NCBI GenBank assembly: GCA_021731425.1
Contig: JAKFXJ010000108.1
Location: forward strand, 1-6,327
DNA length: 6,327 nt
Direction: 5' to 3'
From: Limnohabitans sp.
GTDB taxonomy: Bacteria > Pseudomonadota > Gammaproteobacteria > Burkholderiales > Burkholderiaceae_C
The notes under the pieces: model-generated
Seen by the model: only the letters and a program-made list of their open reading frames with translations
Database searches by the model: none
What the model was told of the DNA's origin: nothing
Translations under genes and position numbers: made by a program
In this document: one piece after another, positions 1 to 5,961 of the stretch
How the letters are laid out: each line of letters begins with the position of its first letter
Numbering within the stretch: the stretch's first letter is position 1

Positions 1-666
1 TGCGCCCACCACGGCCGGGATGTCGAGGCTGCGGGCCACGATGGCGGTGTGAGACGTCTTGCCACCGACATCGGTGACAAACCCGGTGAACACGCTTTGC
101 TTGAATTGCAGCATGTCGGCAGGCGAGAGGTCGTGCGCCACCAGCACCAGCGGCACATCGGTATCGCCCAGCTGCAGCTCTTGCTGAGGCCGCTGAGGAC
201 GCTTGGCCTGGGCCACCATGGCCCCCGTGCCTTTGAGGCAATGCAGCACCCGCTCACCGACTTGCTCCATGTCGGCTTTGCGTTCGCGCAGGTAAGGGTC
301 TTCCATCTCCTCGAACTGGCGCACGATGATGTCGAGCTGACTGGTCAGCGCCCATTCGGCGTTGTACAGGCGTGTCTTGATCCAGTGGACCACGCCTGAC
401 GTCAGCTCTTCGTCTTGCAGCAGCATCAGGTGCACATCGAGCAAGGCTGCCAGCTCGTGCGGCGCATCCTTGGGCATGTCTTTTTGCAGGCGCTGCAGCT
501 CATCGACCACCGCATCGCGGGCCACGCGCAAACGTTGAATCTCGCTGTTGACTTGCTCGGGCTTCACAAAATAGTGCGCCACATCGACGCGGCTGGAGGC
601 CACCAAGACGGCTCGCCCAATGGCAATGCCACGCGCCACCGCCAAGCCATGGATGCTGAAGGTCAT
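1..666 (-). CDS. ptsI: Enzyme I of the PTS (PEP-protein phosphotransferase), N-terminal part, cut by window edge
   Basis: Cytoplasmic enzyme that takes phosphate from phosphoenolpyruvate and passes it to HPr. I translated 222 codons from the ATG at 666-664; the frame stays open to base 1, so the C-terminal PEP-binding domain lies outside the window (family members are about 570-600 aa). The start reads MTFSIHGLAVARGIAIGRA, typical of Enzyme I. Residues about 30-150 are the helical HPr-binding region, including EEMEDPYLRERKADMEQVGE. The phosphorylated histidine is seen in GGKTSHTAIVARS, where it is His206 (His189 in E. coli). The start is 3 nt after the HPr stop, with a purine-rich AAGG about 10 nt upstream, so it is the last visible gene of the ptsH-ptsI unit. 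It could be confused with the nitrogen-PTS paralogue PtsP, but there is no N-terminal GAF domain and HPr is adjacent, which favours PtsI. Confidence 0.96.
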   Translation of the reverse strand, partial: MTFSIHGLAVARGIAIGRAVLVASSRVDVAHYFVKPEQVNSEIQRLRVARDAVVDELQRLQKDMPKDAPHELAALLDVHLMLLQDEELTSGVVHWIKTRLYNAEWALTSQLDIIVRQFEEMEDPYLRERKADMEQVGERVLHCLKGTGAMVAQAKRPQRPQQELQLGDTDVPLVLVAHDLSPADMLQFKQSVFTGFVTDVGGKTSHTAIVARSLDIPAVVGA

Positions 667-669
667 GGC

Positions 670-939
670 TTATTCGCCTTCGCCGAATTTGTCGTTGATC
701 AGCGCCAGCAGGGCCGCCAGGGCCTCTTCATCGCGTTCACCTTGGGTGTCCAGCACCACCTCACTGCCCAGTCCTGCGGCCAGCATCATGACGCCCATGA
801 TGCTTTTGGCGTTGATGCGGCGCTCGCCCTTGCTCATCCAGACATCACACGGAAAGCTGCCGGCCAATTTGGTCAGTTTGGCGGAGGCACGGGCGTGCAA
901 GCCCAATTTATTGCTGATGGTCACGGTGGCTTGGGGCAT
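670..939 (-). CDS. ptsH: HPr phosphocarrier protein
   Basis: Small cytoplasmic phosphocarrier of 89 aa that accepts phosphate from Enzyme I and gives it to EIIA proteins. The active-site histidine is His15 in KLGLHARAS. The regulatory serine is Ser46 in NAKSIMGVM, the residue that HPr kinase/phosphorylase modifies in organisms that have it; many betaproteobacteria do, but no hprK is in this window. Length and motif positions match the family exactly. The ATG at 939 lies inside the end of the EIIA gene (32-nt overlap) and has GGA about 7 nt upstream. The stop is 3 nt before ptsI. Gene order EIIA-HPr-EI indicates one operon and fixed stoichiometry of the relay. Confidence 0.97.
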   Translation of the reverse strand: MPQATVTISNKLGLHARASAKLTKLAGSFPCDVWMSKGERRINAKSIMGVMMLAAGLGSEVVLDTQGERDEEALAALLALINDKFGEGE

Positions 940-1351
940 GTCTCTGTCCGGTTTGGTTTTGGGGGGCGGTGCTGCCCACAGGCATCACGCCTTGGGTGCC
1001 GCCTGCGTGGGCGCGTGCAGCCAGGGCTTCTAGGCTTTCATGGCGATAACAAACGCTGCGCAGCAGCATGGGCAAGTTGACACCGGCCACCAGACGTGTG
1101 TGAAGCCCATCACCCAGCTGCTGGGCCACATTGCAGGGCGTGGCACCAAACACGTCACTGAGCAGCAGCACCTCGGCCGTGCCCAGAGCGGTCATGGCTT
1201 CGTGCGCCCGGGCCAAGCTGACTTCGGGCGCATCGTTCGGCAACACGTCCAGTGCCAAAACGCCATTCGCGCAGTCAGGGAACACATGCAGGGCGCATTC
1301 GCGCAAGGCAGTGGCCAGTGGGGCGTGGGCGATGATGAGGATGCCAATCAT
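908..1351 (-). CDS. PTS EIIA component, mannose (ManX-like) family
   Basis: Single-domain EIIA of 147 aa. It receives phosphate from HPr; in full mannose systems it passes it to EIIB, but neither EIIB nor EIIC is seen here, so a regulatory role is likely. The N-terminus MIGILIIAHAPLA places the phosphorylatable His at position 9 (His10 in E. coli ManX), and LLLSDVFGATPCN carries Asp66, matching the conserved Asp67 of ManX. The fold normally ends near residue 130; residues about 120-147 form a polar tail rich in Gln, His and Arg, part of which overlaps the start of ptsH. It follows the MFS gene by 12 nt. Betaproteobacterial homologues next to ptsH-ptsI have been called ptsM; I leave the symbol blank because usage varies. 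Family confidence is high, exact partner unknown. Confidence 0.93.
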   Translation of the reverse strand: MIGILIIAHAPLATALRECALHVFPDCANGVLALDVLPNDAPEVSLARAHEAMTALGTAEVLLLSDVFGATPCNVAQQLGDGLHTRLVAGVNLPMLLRSVCYRHESLEALAARAHAGGTQGVMPVGSTAPQNQTGQRHAPSHRDHQQ

Positions 1352-1363
1352 GATGGGGTCCGA

Positions 1364-2644
1364 TTATCGACGCTGCGCTGGTTTTTTGAGCACAAAAAAG
1401 GCCCACGAGGCGACCGAGGTCAAACCAAAACAGGCCAAGGCCACTTGGTAAGCCTGCGCATTGGCCAGTCCCAGGCCACGCCCGGCATCGACCAACAAAC
1501 CAATGCCCCACTGCACCACAAAAATACCTGCAAAAATCACCAAGTTGTAAGCCGACAGGGCGCGACCGGCGAGATGAGAGGGGAAAGCCATGCCCACGGC
1601 CGGTTGGGCCAGCGCCACAAAAGTACTGCTCACACAGAACAAGGCCATGCCCACGGCAGCACCCGCACCCACGCTGGGCCCCATCCAAACCAGTGCACCG
1701 ATGACCCCAAAACTCAAAGGCAAGCCCCAGGCAATCAGCCGCTCGACCGGAATGCCCCGACGCGCCAGACCCGGCGTGATCATGCCCCATGCCCAAAATG
1801 TGATCAGCATGGCCAGGTTGATGAGGAACAAGCCGGATGCGGCCTCGGCCGCTGTCCAGCCCGCCACCTGGGTCATCCAAGGACCCGCCCACAAGGTCTG
1901 GATGGCGACCATACCGCCGTAGCTGAAAAAGCCGATCGGTGTCATGCGCCAAAAATAGGCGCTGCGCCAAATTTCGCGGTAACTGCCATCGTCGTCGTGC
2001 GGCGTCTGTGGGCTGTCGGCTGCGGGCGTGGCTTTTTGCCACACAGGAACCAACAAGGTGATCAACAGCATGGCGATGGCGATCATCACGCCCAGCATCA
2101 CAAACAGGGCACGCCAGCCCCAGATGGGCATGAGCCACTGCACCGGCAAGGTGGCCGCCAGCATGCCCAAAGAGCCGGTCATCAGCATCCAAGAGTTGGT
2201 GCGCAGTTGGGTGCTGGCATCAAACCAGCGTCGGTAACCGGTGAGCGGCGCCATCAGGCAGGCGCTCACGCCCATGCCGCACAGCACCCGCGCGGCCAGC
2301 AAACCATGAAAACTCTCGGCCCACGAAAAGGCCAAGCAACCGAGCACCGCAAAAGTCAAAAAAGCGAGGATGACTTTTTTCGGGCCGTGTTGGTCCAGCC
2401 AGCGCCCCAAGGGCAGCTGGGTGAGCGAAAAGCCCAAAAAGTATCCACCCGCCAACAAGCCCAAGTCTTGCGCACTCAGACTGAATTCGGTGGTCAAGGT
2501 GGGCGACAAGGTGGCGGTGATGGCCCGCACCAAAGCCGAGAAAAAGTAGGCCAGCGCAAAGGCCAAAAACACCACCACCGCCATGCGGCGCGGCAAGTGC
2601 TCCGGGTTGGCCAACGCTGGGGCACTCAACGGTGTAGCGCTCAT
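1364..2644 (-). CDS. Major facilitator superfamily (MFS) transporter
   Basis: Inner-membrane secondary transporter of 426 aa, the usual MFS size. The sequence shows about twelve hydrophobic segments in two halves separated by a polar loop at residues about 201-228 (rich in Asp, Pro and Thr). The MFS signature between helices 2 and 3 is visible as GRWLDQHGPKKV (residues 80-91). A conserved-looking CGMGVSACLMAPLTGYRRWF stretch follows (residues 122-141). The substrate cannot be read from sequence; it resembles the broad group annotated as sugar or anion MFS permeases. The ATG overlaps the stop of the upstream lipoprotein gene by 4 nt (ATGA) and has GGGA 7 nt upstream, inside that gene, so translation is probably coupled. 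The EIIA gene starts 12 nt downstream, which suggests co-transcription with the PTS genes. Confidence 0.93.
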   Translation of the reverse strand: MSATPLSAPALANPEHLPRRMAVVVFLAFALAYFFSALVRAITATLSPTLTTEFSLSAQDLGLLAGGYFLGFSLTQLPLGRWLDQHGPKKVILAFLTFAVLGCLAFSWAESFHGLLAARVLCGMGVSACLMAPLTGYRRWFDASTQLRTNSWMLMTGSLGMLAATLPVQWLMPIWGWRALFVMLGVMIAIAMLLITLLVPVWQKATPAADSPQTPHDDDGSYREIWRSAYFWRMTPIGFFSYGGMVAIQTLWAGPWMTQVAGWTAAEAASGLFLINLAMLITFWAWGMITPGLARRGIPVERLIAWGLPLSFGVIGALVWMGPSVGAGAAVGMALFCVSSTFVALAQPAVGMAFPSHLAGRALSAYNLVIFAGIFVVQWGIGLLVDAGRGLGLANAQAYQVALACFGLTSVASWAFFVLKKPAQRR

Positions 2645-3189
2645 GGCTTGATCCCATCAAACAAGGTGTTGGCCAAATCTGCCGCAATTTTGCGGTCGTA
2701 CACCACGGCATGAACCAGCCGAACCCGCTCGCCTTCGGGCAATGCGCCCCACACGGCGTCCATGTTCACCGGCTCGCCATTGGCCCGCTGGCCCGGGGCT
2801 TGCACCCGCACAGCTGTCGCCAAGGGCAGCTGACCCGGGCGCTGCCAAGCCTGCTGCTGCCCGGCCGCCAAGGGCTGGGTCACGCGGGCATTGTCCAAGG
2901 TGGCTTTTTGCCAAGCGGCCATCACCGCACTGGCATCGGCCCCGGCGGGCAAGGCGGCCGTCATCACCGCCACCATGGCCGCGCCGCTTTCGCAGCCCAC
3001 CACCTGCAGGTCGACAGGCACACCCCCCAAGGGGACGCTGCGGGTGGTGCGGTCGGGTTTGCAGGGCAATTGGGCTTTGAGTGCACTGCCCTCAAAGCCC
3101 ACATCCCGCCAGTTCTGGGCGGGGCTGCAGGCGCTCAAAGTCAGTGCCCCAAAGAGGCTGGCCACCAAGGCCGAAGAATGGATTCGCAT
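2641..3189 (-). CDS. Predicted lipoprotein of unknown function
   Basis: Predicted envelope lipoprotein of 182 aa. From the ATG at 3189 the N-terminus is MRIHSSALVASLFGALTLSAC: a short basic region, a hydrophobic stretch and a lipobox LSAC with the lipidated Cys at 21. An upstream in-frame start at 3252 would add 21 polar residues, bury the signal peptide and run into the divergent gene, so I reject it; AGGA lies 10 nt before the chosen ATG. The mature part has Cys43 and Cys66, which could pair, and an alternation of short hydrophobic strands with VRLVHAVVYDRK near the end. I recognise no catalytic motif or named domain. It overlaps the MFS gene by 4 nt, so it may act with that transporter at the envelope, but this is inference. 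A secreted non-lipidated protein is the main alternative. Confidence 0.85.
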   Translation of the reverse strand: MRIHSSALVASLFGALTLSACSPAQNWRDVGFEGSALKAQLPCKPDRTTRSVPLGGVPVDLQVVGCESGAAMVAVMTAALPAGADASAVMAAWQKATLDNARVTQPLAAGQQQAWQRPGQLPLATAVRVQAPGQRANGEPVNMDAVWGALPEGERVRLVHAVVYDRKIAADLANTLFDGIKP

Positions 3190-3242
3190 GGGGTGATTAT
3201 CCTGATCAGCGGCCGCATTGGGTTTTGGCGACAATGTGCCCC
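3190..3242. promoter_or_regulatory. Short divergent intergenic region
   Basis: These 53 bp separate the divergent lipoprotein and CoA-transferase starts and must hold or border the promoters of both transcription units. On the minus strand AGGA at 3200-3203 is a plausible ribosome binding site for the lipoprotein gene. A GCGGCCGC palindrome sits at 3210-3217. I cannot identify convincing -35/-10 pairs with correct spacing on either strand; the GATAAT-like string on the minus strand is too close to the start codon for an ordinary leader. At least one promoter probably extends into the opposite gene. Confidence 0.4.
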
Positions 3243-4487
3243 ATGAATTCACTCGACGGCATCCGCGTTCTCGACCTCTCCCGCGTTCTGGCGGGCCCCT
3301 GGTGTACCCAGACCTTGGCCGATCTGGGGGCCGATGTCATCAAGATCGAGCGCCCCGGCACGGGCGACGACACCCGCACCTGGGGGCCCCCCTTTTTGAA
3401 AGACGCCCAAGGTCAGGACACCGCGGAGGCCGCCTACTATTTGGGCGCCAACCGCAACAAGCGATCGGTGACCTGTGACATCGCGCAACCCGAAGGCCAA
3501 GCGCTGATCCGCGAACTGGTTCGGCACTGCGATGTGTTTGTGGAGAACTTCAAGGTCGGCGACATGGCCCGTTACGGCCTGGATTACGCCAGCCTGAGCG
3601 CCCTGAACCCCAAGCTGGTCTATTGCAGCGTGACCGGTTTTGGCCAGACCGGGCCTTACCGCGAACGGGCGGGCTACGACTATGCGGTGCAAGGCATCGG
3701 CGGCCTGATGAGTGTGACCGGCGAGCGCGACGACCTGGGCGGCGGCCCGCAAAAAGTGGGTGTAGCCGTGGCCGACTTGTTCACCGGCATGTACGCCACC
3801 GTGGCGATTTTGGCGGCACTGCGCCACGCAGAACGCACGGGCGAGGGCCAGATGGTCGACATGGCCTTGCTCGACACGCAGGTCGCCATGCTGGCCAATT
3901 TGGGCTCGAATTATTTGGTCAGCGGCAAAACGCCCGGCCGCGCAGGCAACGCGCACCAGAACATCGTGCCCTACCAAGTGTTCGAGGTCATGGCCCCAAC
4001 GGGCGCCGCACCGGGTACCCGCGACCACTTGATCTTGGCGGTGGGCAACGACGGGCAGTTTGTGAAGTTTTGCGCCGTGGCCGGCTGCCCCGAGCTGGCG
4101 CTAGACCCGCGTTTTGCCCAAAACACCCAACGCGTGCGCCACCGCGACACCCTGGTGCCTTTGCTGGAAGACATCCTCAAAACCCGCACCAAGGCCGACT
4201 GGTTGGCGGCCCTCGAAGCCGCCAAGGTGCCCTGCGGGGCCATCAACACCCTGAGCGAGGTCTTTGTGGACCCGCAAATCCAGGCCCGTGGCATGGTGCA
4301 AGATTGGCAACACCCGGTCAAACCCGACCTGAAACTGGTGGCCAGCCCGATCAAGATGAGCCGCACCCCCGTGCGCCAGGACTTACCGCCGCCCATGCTG
4401 GGCCAACACACCACCGAAGTCTTGGCCGAAGTGCTGGGCTGGAACGCCGAACAACTCGGCCCCTTGCGCGGTAAAGGGGTGATCTGA
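3243..4487 (+). CDS. CaiB/BaiF family (family III) CoA-transferase
   Basis: Cytoplasmic enzyme of 414 aa that moves coenzyme A between carboxylic acids through an aspartyl anhydride/thioester intermediate. Visible family features are the N-terminal LDGIRVLDLSRVLAGPW, the CoA-binding region ADVIKIERPGTGDDTR (residues 30-45), NRNKRSVTCDI, DVFVENFKVGDMARYGLDY, GYDYAVQGIGGLMSVTG, and VAVADLFTGM, whose Asp178 aligns with catalytic Asp169 of formyl-CoA transferase. The GEGQMVDMALLDTQ segment follows. The length fits the family (about 380-430). I chose the ATG at 3243 because family members begin a few residues before the LDGIRVLDL motif; an ATG at 3234 would add three residues, and neither has a strong ribosome binding site. 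The next gene starts within its stop codon. Donor and acceptor substrates cannot be inferred; many such proteins are annotated only as L-carnitine dehydratase/bile acid-inducible protein F. Confidence 0.95.
   Translation: MNSLDGIRVLDLSRVLAGPWCTQTLADLGADVIKIERPGTGDDTRTWGPPFLKDAQGQDTAEAAYYLGANRNKRSVTCDIAQPEGQALIRELVRHCDVFVENFKVGDMARYGLDYASLSALNPKLVYCSVTGFGQTGPYRERAGYDYAVQGIGGLMSVTGERDDLGGGPQKVGVAVADLFTGMYATVAILAALRHAERTGEGQMVDMALLDTQVAMLANLGSNYLVSGKTPGRAGNAHQNIVPYQVFEVMAPTGAAPGTRDHLILAVGNDGQFVKFCAVAGCPELALDPRFAQNTQRVRHRDTLVPLLEDILKTRTKADWLAALEAAKVPCGAINTLSEVFVDPQIQARGMVQDWQHPVKPDLKLVASPIKMSRTPVRQDLPPPMLGQHTTEVLAEVLGWNAEQLGPLRGKGVI
4473..4479 (+). promoter_or_regulatory. Ribosome binding site for the hydrolase gene
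   Basis: AAAGGGG, 7 nt before the ATG at 4487, lies inside the last codons of the CoA-transferase gene. It supports the 4487 start and the reading of TGATG as a stop/start overlap, so ribosomes ending the first gene can re-initiate on the second. Confidence 0.65.
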
Positions 4488-5215
4488 TGGCCAATTTTTT
4501 GCTGGTGCATGGCGCTTGGCACGGGGCTTGGTGCTGGCAACGTGTGGTGCCGGGCCTCATCGGTGCGGGCCACCGCGTCCATGCCGTCACCCTGACAGGC
4601 GTGGGTGAGCGCGCTCACCTTCTGCAAGCGGGTATTGATCTTGAAACCCACATCACCGATGTCATGGCCGCCATGGACGCCGAAGAATTGGACGATGTGG
4701 TGCTGGTGGTGCACTCGTACGCCGGCATGCTCGGCACGGCCGTGGCCGACCGCAGACCCGAACGCCTGCGCCACCTGGTTTATTTGGACGCGGTCCTGCC
4801 CAAACCCGGTGAAAGCTGGAGCAGCACCCACGCCAGTGCCACCCGAAACACCCGCATCGCTGCGGCGCAAGCCGATCCCTTGCATGCCTTTCCGGCCCCA
4901 GACCCCTCGGTGTTTGGCCTGAGCGACGCCGACCACGCTTGGGTGCAAAGACGGCAAACCCCACACCCGGGTGGTCCGTACACCCAAGTGCTCGACTTTG
5001 ATCCCCGCCGCGTGGCCAGCGTGCCACGCACCTTCATCAACTGCACCACGCCACCTTTGGGCACCATCGATGTCAGCCGCCTGCGCATGCTGGACCCCAA
5101 ATTCTGGGACGGCGCTTGGTTGCCCGGCTCACAAGTGCTGGAGATGCACACCGGGCATGACCCCATGGTCAGTGACCCACAAGGTTTGGTCAAACACCTG
5201 TTGTCCCTGCTTTAA
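4487..5215 (+). CDS. Alpha/beta hydrolase (esterase-like)
   Basis: Soluble hydrolase of 242 aa of the alpha/beta fold, in the group with plant methyl esterase/hydroxynitrile lyase and EstC-like esterases. The start MANFLLVHGAWHGAWCW carries the oxyanion-hole HGA strand-loop of this group. The nucleophile elbow reads VVHSYAGM with Ser77, and TGHDPMVSDP near the end gives catalytic His224. The acid of the triad is not obvious: where many relatives have an Asp after the strand (RTFINCT, residues 181-187) this protein reads TPPLGTID, so Asp195 or another residue may serve. There is no signal peptide. It overlaps the CoA-transferase stop by 1 nt and has its own good ribosome binding site, so the two are probably made together and act on related substrates, perhaps an ester, lactone or thioester. 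Specificity is unknown. Confidence 0.92.
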   Translation: MANFLLVHGAWHGAWCWQRVVPGLIGAGHRVHAVTLTGVGERAHLLQAGIDLETHITDVMAAMDAEELDDVVLVVHSYAGMLGTAVADRRPERLRHLVYLDAVLPKPGESWSSTHASATRNTRIAAAQADPLHAFPAPDPSVFGLSDADHAWVQRRQTPHPGGPYTQVLDFDPRRVASVPRTFINCTTPPLGTIDVSRLRMLDPKFWDGAWLPGSQVLEMHTGHDPMVSDPQGLVKHLLSLL

Positions 5216-5262
5216 ATTCCTTAGCCGCTTGGATCGGGTGCGGCGCCGGAACTGGTCTCTTT
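5216..5262. other. Convergent intergenic gap, possible weak terminator
   Basis: The 47 bp lie between the stops of the hydrolase (plus) and the DUF4197 gene (minus). A perfect 5-bp inverted repeat, GCCGC at 5224-5228 and GCGGC at 5240-5244 with an 11-nt loop, is present, but no T-run follows directly on the plus strand (the nearest, TTTT at 5260-5263, is 15 nt away). It could help end transcription from both sides, but it is not a convincing intrinsic terminator. Confidence 0.25.
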
Positions 5263-5961
5263 TCAGCGCAAAGCACCAAACACCTTGGTCACCAAGGCGC
5301 TGCCCGCTTGGGCAGGGTTCTGGCGAATCTTTTTTTCCTCTTCGCCAATCATGTAGTACAGCCCGTCAAGGGCTTTACCCGTCACATGGTTTTCCAAAAG
5401 CGCTTTGTCTCTGGGCACCAGGCCCATGCTGGACAATTTGCCCGCCACCGCATTGAACTGTTCCACCACACCCAATTGCCCCAGCACCTGTTTGACCTGC
5501 GGCAGGAATTCCGCACTCAGGGGCGCTCGGGTTTTGTCCACAAAAAATTGGGTCACCGCTGTATCGCCCCCTTTTAAGATGCCCTTGGCGTCTTGCACCG
5601 ACATGGTCTGTATCGATTGCATCAAGGCCTTTTGAGCCAAGGGCACGGCTTGTTCGGCGGCGCGGTTCATTTGCAAGGTCAAGGCATCAAGTTGCTGACC
5701 CATGCCCAGCGTTTTGAGCATTCTTGAGCCCTTGTTCAAGGCGTCTGGCAAACCAATGCGCACTTTGTCATGGCCCATGAAGCCATCTTGCACCCCGAGC
5801 AAACCGATGGCCGCACTGGCCCCTTTTTCCAAGGCCAGTTTTAAACCTTGTGAGGCATCGCCAGCACTCAGGTCCGCCCAACTGAAGGCATGCGCGGGCA
5901 CAATGGCCAAAATCCCCGAGGACATGGCGAAGGCATTAAACTTTCTACGATGAAGAACCAC
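5263..5961 (-). CDS. DUF4197 domain protein, exported
   Basis: Protein of 232 aa belonging to the DUF4197 family, which has no established function. Family traits include LSAGDASQGLKLALEKGA (residues 31-48), VQDGFMGHDKVRIGLPD (57-73), LQMNRAAEQAVP, TMSVQDAKGILKGGDTAVTQFF (119-140) and GKALDGLYYMIGEEEKKIR (195-213). The N-terminus has two arginines (HRRKFNAF), a short hydrophobic stretch and a likely cleavage site AHA|FS after residue 25, so the mature protein should be periplasmic. The HRRKF string is Tat-like but the hydrophobic core is short; Sec export is equally possible. The start is a GTG at 5961, supported by GGGAG 7 nt upstream; an ATG at 5925 would remove the basic region. It is convergent with the hydrolase and its 5' end overlaps the divergent TlpA-like gene by 12 bp. 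Confidence 0.9.
   Translation of the reverse strand: MVLHRRKFNAFAMSSGILAIVPAHAFSWADLSAGDASQGLKLALEKGASAAIGLLGVQDGFMGHDKVRIGLPDALNKGSRMLKTLGMGQQLDALTLQMNRAAEQAVPLAQKALMQSIQTMSVQDAKGILKGGDTAVTQFFVDKTRAPLSAEFLPQVKQVLGQLGVVEQFNAVAGKLSSMGLVPRDKALLENHVTGKALDGLYYMIGEEEKKIRQNPAQAGSALVTKVFGALR

Noticed and set aside
415..1080. A 221-codon plus-strand open frame opposite ptsI, ptsH and EIIA
   Set aside because: His/Gln-rich shadow product; the minus-strand proteins are unmistakable.
1040..2713. A 557-codon open frame on the plus strand, opposite the MFS and EIIA genes
   Set aside because: Its product is dominated by His, Gln, Gly and Arg with no domain or hydrophobic pattern, as expected for the antisense of GC-rich genes. 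The minus-strand genes here have clear family motifs.
3194..3202. GATAAT-like -10 box for the lipoprotein gene on the minus strand
   Set aside because: It is too close to the start codon and no -35 element sits at the right distance; AGGA in the same place is better read as a ribosome binding site.
3190..3252. Longer lipoprotein form starting at 3252
   Set aside because: It adds 21 polar residues ahead of a textbook lipoprotein signal peptide and runs into the CoA-transferase start; the ATG at 3189 fits better.
3971..4987. A 338-codon minus-strand open frame opposite the CoA-transferase and hydrolase, and a 259-codon one at 3249-4028
   Set aside because: Low-complexity shadow frames overlapping two genes with catalytic motifs on the plus strand; no recognisable features.
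5224..5263. Hairpin GCCGC/GCGGC as an intrinsic terminator
   Set aside because: The stem is only 5 bp, the loop 11 nt, and no T-run follows directly, so I list it only as a weak possibility.
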